The notes beneath the pieces were generated by a model, which saw nothing but the letters and a program-made list of their open reading frames with translations, was not told where the DNA came from and did no database searches. DNA of 21,617 nt, taken from positions 1 to 21,617 of the forward strand of contig CAMLDT010000036.1 of the NCBI GenBank assembly GCA_946479075.1, in the 5' to 3' direction. The translations under genes were made by a program, and so were the position numbers. Source of the DNA: an uncultured Polaromonas sp. Its GTDB lineage: Bacteria; Pseudomonadota; Gammaproteobacteria; Burkholderiales; Burkholderiaceae. Below are positions 19,302-21,617 of the stretch, in pieces. Position 1 is the first letter of the stretch. The number at the start of each line of letters is the position of its first letter.

Positions 19302-20237
19302 ATGCAACAGAACCTTAACCAGACGCGCGTCATTGACCCGATTCTGACCGCCGTGGCACGCGGTTCCGGCTCCCCCAACGCCAAAGTCGCGAACGTCCTC
19401 TTCCCCATTGTTCCGGTCGGTGTTCGTGCCGGCACCATCCTGTCGTTTGGCCCGGATGGCTTCAAGCTGGTCAACAGCGCCCGCGCACCTGGCACGGCCA
19501 CCAAGCGCGTCCAGTTCGGCTACGAGTCGGGCAAGTATTCGCTGGTGGACCACCGCCTTGAAGGCGAGGTGCCCATCGAGCATGCGGAAGAAGCCAACGC
19601 AGTACCGGGCATCGATCTCGGCGAGGGGGCCATCCGCGACGTGCAAAACATGATGGCAAACGAGCGCGAAAAGAAAGCCGCCGACCTCGCGCTCAATCCG
19701 GCCAACTACCCGACCGCCAACAAGGTGACGCTGCTCACCGACGACAAGTGGAGCGACCCGGACAGCGACCCTTTCACGGACATCAACGATGCCAAGGAAG
19801 TGATTCGCACCAAGATCGGCAAAAAGCCGAATGTGCTGGTGCCAGGCCCCAAGGTGCTGACAGCGCTGCGCAACCACCCCAAGATCCTGGACCGCATCAG
19901 CACGTCTACGGACCGCGCGCCGGCCACCCTGGACCAGCTGCAGCGGCTGCTGGAGATCCCGCTGATCGTCGAAGGCGAGGCCACTTACCACAACGGCACC
20001 GACTTTGTGGACATGTGGGGCAAGGATGCGCTGTTGGCATACACCATCCCGGCCAGCATGCAGCAGCGTGGTTCGCCGAATTTCGGATACACGTACCAGC
20101 TGCAGGACCGCCCGATTGTCGAAGAGCCTTACTTCGAAAAAAACACGCAGACCTGGTATTACCCGTTTGCGGACGCCTACGAGGTTGAACTCGTCGGCGC
20201 AACGGCGGGCTTCCTGTTCACCGGCGCGGCGGCTTGA
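19302..20237 (+). CDS. Major capsid protein
   Basis: The 311-aa protein has the features of a non-cleaved HK97-fold capsid protein: N-terminal VIDPILTAVARGSGSP, VANVLFPIVPVGVRAGTIL, an E-loop-like region KYSLVDHRLEGEVPIEHAEE (about 79-98), a spine helix with IRDVQNMMANEREKKAADLA (about 112-131), RTKIGKKPNVLVPGPKVLTA, and DMWGKDALLAYTIPAS near the C-terminus. GGAG lies before the ATG at 19302; the GTG at 19275 has no ribosome binding site. The 86-bp gap before it contains only a weak dyad around 19256-19275. Confidence 0.88.
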   Translation: MQQNLNQTRVIDPILTAVARGSGSPNAKVANVLFPIVPVGVRAGTILSFGPDGFKLVNSARAPGTATKRVQFGYESGKYSLVDHRLEGEVPIEHAEEANAVPGIDLGEGAIRDVQNMMANEREKKAADLALNPANYPTANKVTLLTDDKWSDPDSDPFTDINDAKEVIRTKIGKKPNVLVPGPKVLTALRNHPKILDRISTSTDRAPATLDQLQRLLEIPLIVEGEATYHNGTDFVDMWGKDALLAYTIPASMQQRGSPNFGYTYQLQDRPIVEEPYFEKNTQTWYYPFADAYEVELVGATAGFLFTGAAA

Positions 20238-20239
20238 TC

Positions 20240-20632
20240 ATGCGTTACCTCGTTGTACAGCCCATCAAGCACGGCGGCAAGCGGATCGAGCCCGGCAAAA
20301 CTGTCGAGATGACAGAAGCCACGGCCGGTCCGCTGCTCGACAGCGGCGTTCTGCAACACGAACGCAGCAAGGCCTCCACCAAGGCGCCTGACCTCGACAA
20401 GAGCGGTGGAAAGAGCGGCGTTAAGGGCGGAGGCTCGAAAGCGGGTAACACCGCTGGCGGCGCTGGGAGCCCTCCTGGCGGCGAAGGCGGTGCCGGTGGT
20501 CCTCCTGGCGGCGAAGGTGGCACCGGTGCCCCTCCAGGCGGCGAAGGCGGCGCAGGTGCCCCCGCAGGCGGCAGCGACGGCGCAGGCAACCCGCCGGGCG
20601 GCGAAGGCAGCTCGGGCGAACCCAAGGCCTGA
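20240..20632 (+). CDS. Head protein with collagen-like PPGGEG repeats (gpFI position)
   Basis: The 130-aa protein has an N-terminal globular part (MRYLVVQPIKHGGKRIEPGK, then LLDSGVLQ; residues 1-39) that resembles small head-associated phage proteins, then a Lys/Ser/Gly linker and five 10-residue repeats of the form G-A/T-G-x-P-P-G-G-E-G, ending with SSGEPKA. Gly and Pro do not keep a strict G-x-y collagen triplet, so a flexible exposed tail is more likely than a triple helix. Position after the capsid gene matches lambda FI. The ATG at 20240 was preferred over TTG at 20234. Confidence 0.7.
   Translation: MRYLVVQPIKHGGKRIEPGKTVEMTEATAGPLLDSGVLQHERSKASTKAPDLDKSGGKSGVKGGGSKAGNTAGGAGSPPGGEGGAGGPPGGEGGTGAPPGGEGGAGAPAGGSDGAGNPPGGEGSSGEPKA
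20459..20608 (+). repeat. Five tandem 30-bp coding repeats
   Basis: Units start at 20459, 20489, 20519, 20549 and 20579; units 1-3 and 5 share GGCGGCGAAGGY at their ends, unit 4 is the most diverged. Such tandem repeats change copy number easily. Confidence 0.85.
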
Positions 20633-20634
20633 CC

Positions 20635-20931
20635 ATGGAAGACATGAGCGTGTTCTTTGACCCTGACGGCGGCGCGGTAACCCTGCAGCTCCGCCGCCCT
20701 GGTGAACCCGACGCCAAAATCGTCGGGATCCTGGGGGCCGTATCCAAAGACGGGCTGGAAGGCTATGCAATCGGCGTGCGTCGAGAGCTGCGCTACCCAG
20801 CCTGCCCGGTGCAGCTCAGGGACAAAGACAGCCTCTGGCTCGGCGAACAGCACTTCACGGTGCGCGGTTCGCCGGAGTTGCAAAACGACGGCCAGGAGTT
20901 GGTCGTTCAACTCTCAGAGGTGCGCTCATGA
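20635..20931 (+). CDS. Head-tail joining protein (stopper, gpFII-like)
   Basis: The 98-aa protein, likely beta-barrel (FFDPDGGAVTLQLRRPG, then DSLWLGEQHFTVRGSPELQN and QELVVQLSEVRS), has the size and position of the lambda FII connector that closes the head and receives the tail. An alternative ATG at 20644 would remove three residues (MED). The end overlaps the next gene as ATGA. Confidence 0.65.
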   Translation: MEDMSVFFDPDGGAVTLQLRRPGEPDAKIVGILGAVSKDGLEGYAIGVRRELRYPACPVQLRDKDSLWLGEQHFTVRGSPELQNDGQELVVQLSEVRS

Positions 20932-21368
20932 GCCTTCCGCAAAGCGTCGGTTTCGAGCTTGTCAGCAAGGTGGTGGCGGCTTTCGCAAGCGTTCCCGCGT
21001 TGTCGGGCCTGAAGGTGGTGCGCAACCCGCGCCGCCCGTCAGATCTGGCAGACGGGGAGCAAGTGATCATCGTCGCCGAGCGGGTGGACCAGCAGACCGA
21101 CAAGTCCGGCAATCGTGAAAAACGTGTTCGCAGTTTTTCGGTCGGCGCTTTGTCCCGCAAGGACGATGCCGACGCTGATGCCGACGCCCTGGCCGAAGTG
21201 GTCAGCAATGTGACGCATGCGGCCCTTGTGTCAATGCAGACAACGTCTCAGATCAGCCAGATGAAAGAGGGCACCGTCCAATTTCATGTTGATGATCTGG
21301 AGGTTGACGGCGCCATCGTCATGTCGGGCTGGGAGATCCACTACACCCGCAAACGCGAAACCGCGTAG
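20928..21368 (+). CDS. Tail terminator / minor tail protein U-like
   Basis: The 146-aa protein has an alpha/beta layout (SVGFELVSKVVAAFASVP, GEQVIIVAERVDQQTDKSGN, RVRSFSVGALSRKDDADADA, then VDGAIVMSGWEIHYTR) like lambda U and related tail terminators, which stop tail tube growth and bind the head connector. A DADADAD run at about residues 83-90 is a small acidic repeat. It is the last gene before an intrinsic terminator. Assignment rests on length, predicted strand pattern and gene order. Confidence 0.6.
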   Translation: MSLPQSVGFELVSKVVAAFASVPALSGLKVVRNPRRPSDLADGEQVIIVAERVDQQTDKSGNREKRVRSFSVGALSRKDDADADADALAEVVSNVTHAALVSMQTTSQISQMKEGTVQFHVDDLEVDGAIVMSGWEIHYTRKRETA

Positions 21369-21393
21369 AGACAGAACTTTTCAGCAAACCCAT

Positions 21394-21418
21394 GCCCGCC
21401 CCGTGCGGGCTTTTTTTT
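21394..21418 (+). terminator. Intrinsic terminator before tail tube gene
   Basis: GCCCGC/GCGGGC stem (21394-21399 with 21405-21410) and a five-base loop, followed by eight T residues. It separates the connector genes from the tail tube gene, whose GGAGG begins immediately after. Readthrough or antitermination would be needed unless the tail genes have their own promoter, which I do not see. Confidence 0.8.
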
Positions 21419-21428
21419 GGAGGCCATC

Positions 21429-21617
21429 ATGGCAACTCGGCAAATCGCAAAAGCAATCCTGGGGGCCGGCGACGTCCGGCTCGATATTTACAACCCCGTC
21501 ACGCAAACCTGGGGCGGCCTCGGCGACAAGCTGGAGGCCGACAAGTTTGAGATCACACCCGACAGCGAACTGAAACGCAAGACTTCCAAGAGTCGCGCGG
21601 CCTACGGACAGAACGTG
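21429..21617 (+). CDS. Probable major tail tube protein, N-terminal part
   Basis: The 63 visible codons (MATRQIAKAILGAGDVRLDI, then LEADKFEITPDSELKRKTSK) run off the right end. The pattern, an N-terminal strand followed by a segment describing a feature value and then K/R-rich SKSRAAYGQ, resembles tail tube proteins of siphophages, and the position after the tail terminator matches lambda V. GGAGG lies four bases before GCC ATC ATG. Low family certainty because the gene is incomplete. Confidence 0.5.
   Translation, partial: MATRQIAKAILGAGDVRLDIYNPVTQTWGGLGDKLEADKFEITPDSELKRKTSKSRAAYGQNV

Overview
The window looks like the early, replication and head-morphogenesis regions of a temperate, lambda-like siphophage or prophage. 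High G+C, high GC3 codon use and the style of the proteins suggest a beta-proteobacterial host, probably Burkholderiales/Comamonadaceae; this is an inference, as no host gene, rRNA, tRNA or integrase is present to anchor it. Both ends of the window fall inside genes: a DNA cytosine methyltransferase on the left and a probable tail tube protein on the right.

Left arm (1-5119, minus strand): nine tightly packed genes, mostly joined by ATGA/TGATG overlaps, read leftward from one promoter at about 5155-5184. In order of transcription they encode a 50-aa protein, a 127-aa protein, a membrane protein, two small unknowns, a ParB-type CTPase/DNA-binding protein with a Cys cluster, a 72-aa protein, a shortened paralogue of the phage's own primase-helicase, and a C5-methyltransferase.

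Switch region (5120-7151): a short non-cleavable-type XRE repressor (minus) faces a YdaS/Cro-like regulator (plus). Four related 15-bp dyads (AACACR-N3-YGTGTT) lie in two pairs, one over the leftward promoter and one between repressor and cro. Downstream of the repressor, on the same strand and closed by an intrinsic terminator, is a secreted DUF4124-like protein that is probably made in the lysogen. Two poorly known small genes and a CII/CP76-like regulator follow cro.

Replication (7528-10464): a Toprim primase-like protein and a large DUF5906/SF3-type helicase, followed by a 249-bp noncoding block of GTTACGCG iterons in both orientations, a perfect 18-bp palindrome and an AT-rich tract. This is a strong candidate replication origin.

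Packaging and head (10466-21617, plus strand): small helical protein, small terminase, 66-aa protein, a possible 20-aa coupling ORF, lambda A-type large terminase, an HTH protein, a noncoding break with inverted repeats, a Z-like tail protein, gpW-like joiner, lambda-type portal, coiled-coil membrane protein, S49 head protease with an apparent nested scaffold start, decoration protein, major capsid protein, a collagen-like repeat protein, head-tail connector proteins, an intrinsic terminator, and the start of the tail tube gene. From the portal onward the order closely follows lambda B-C-Nu3-D-E-F-U-V.
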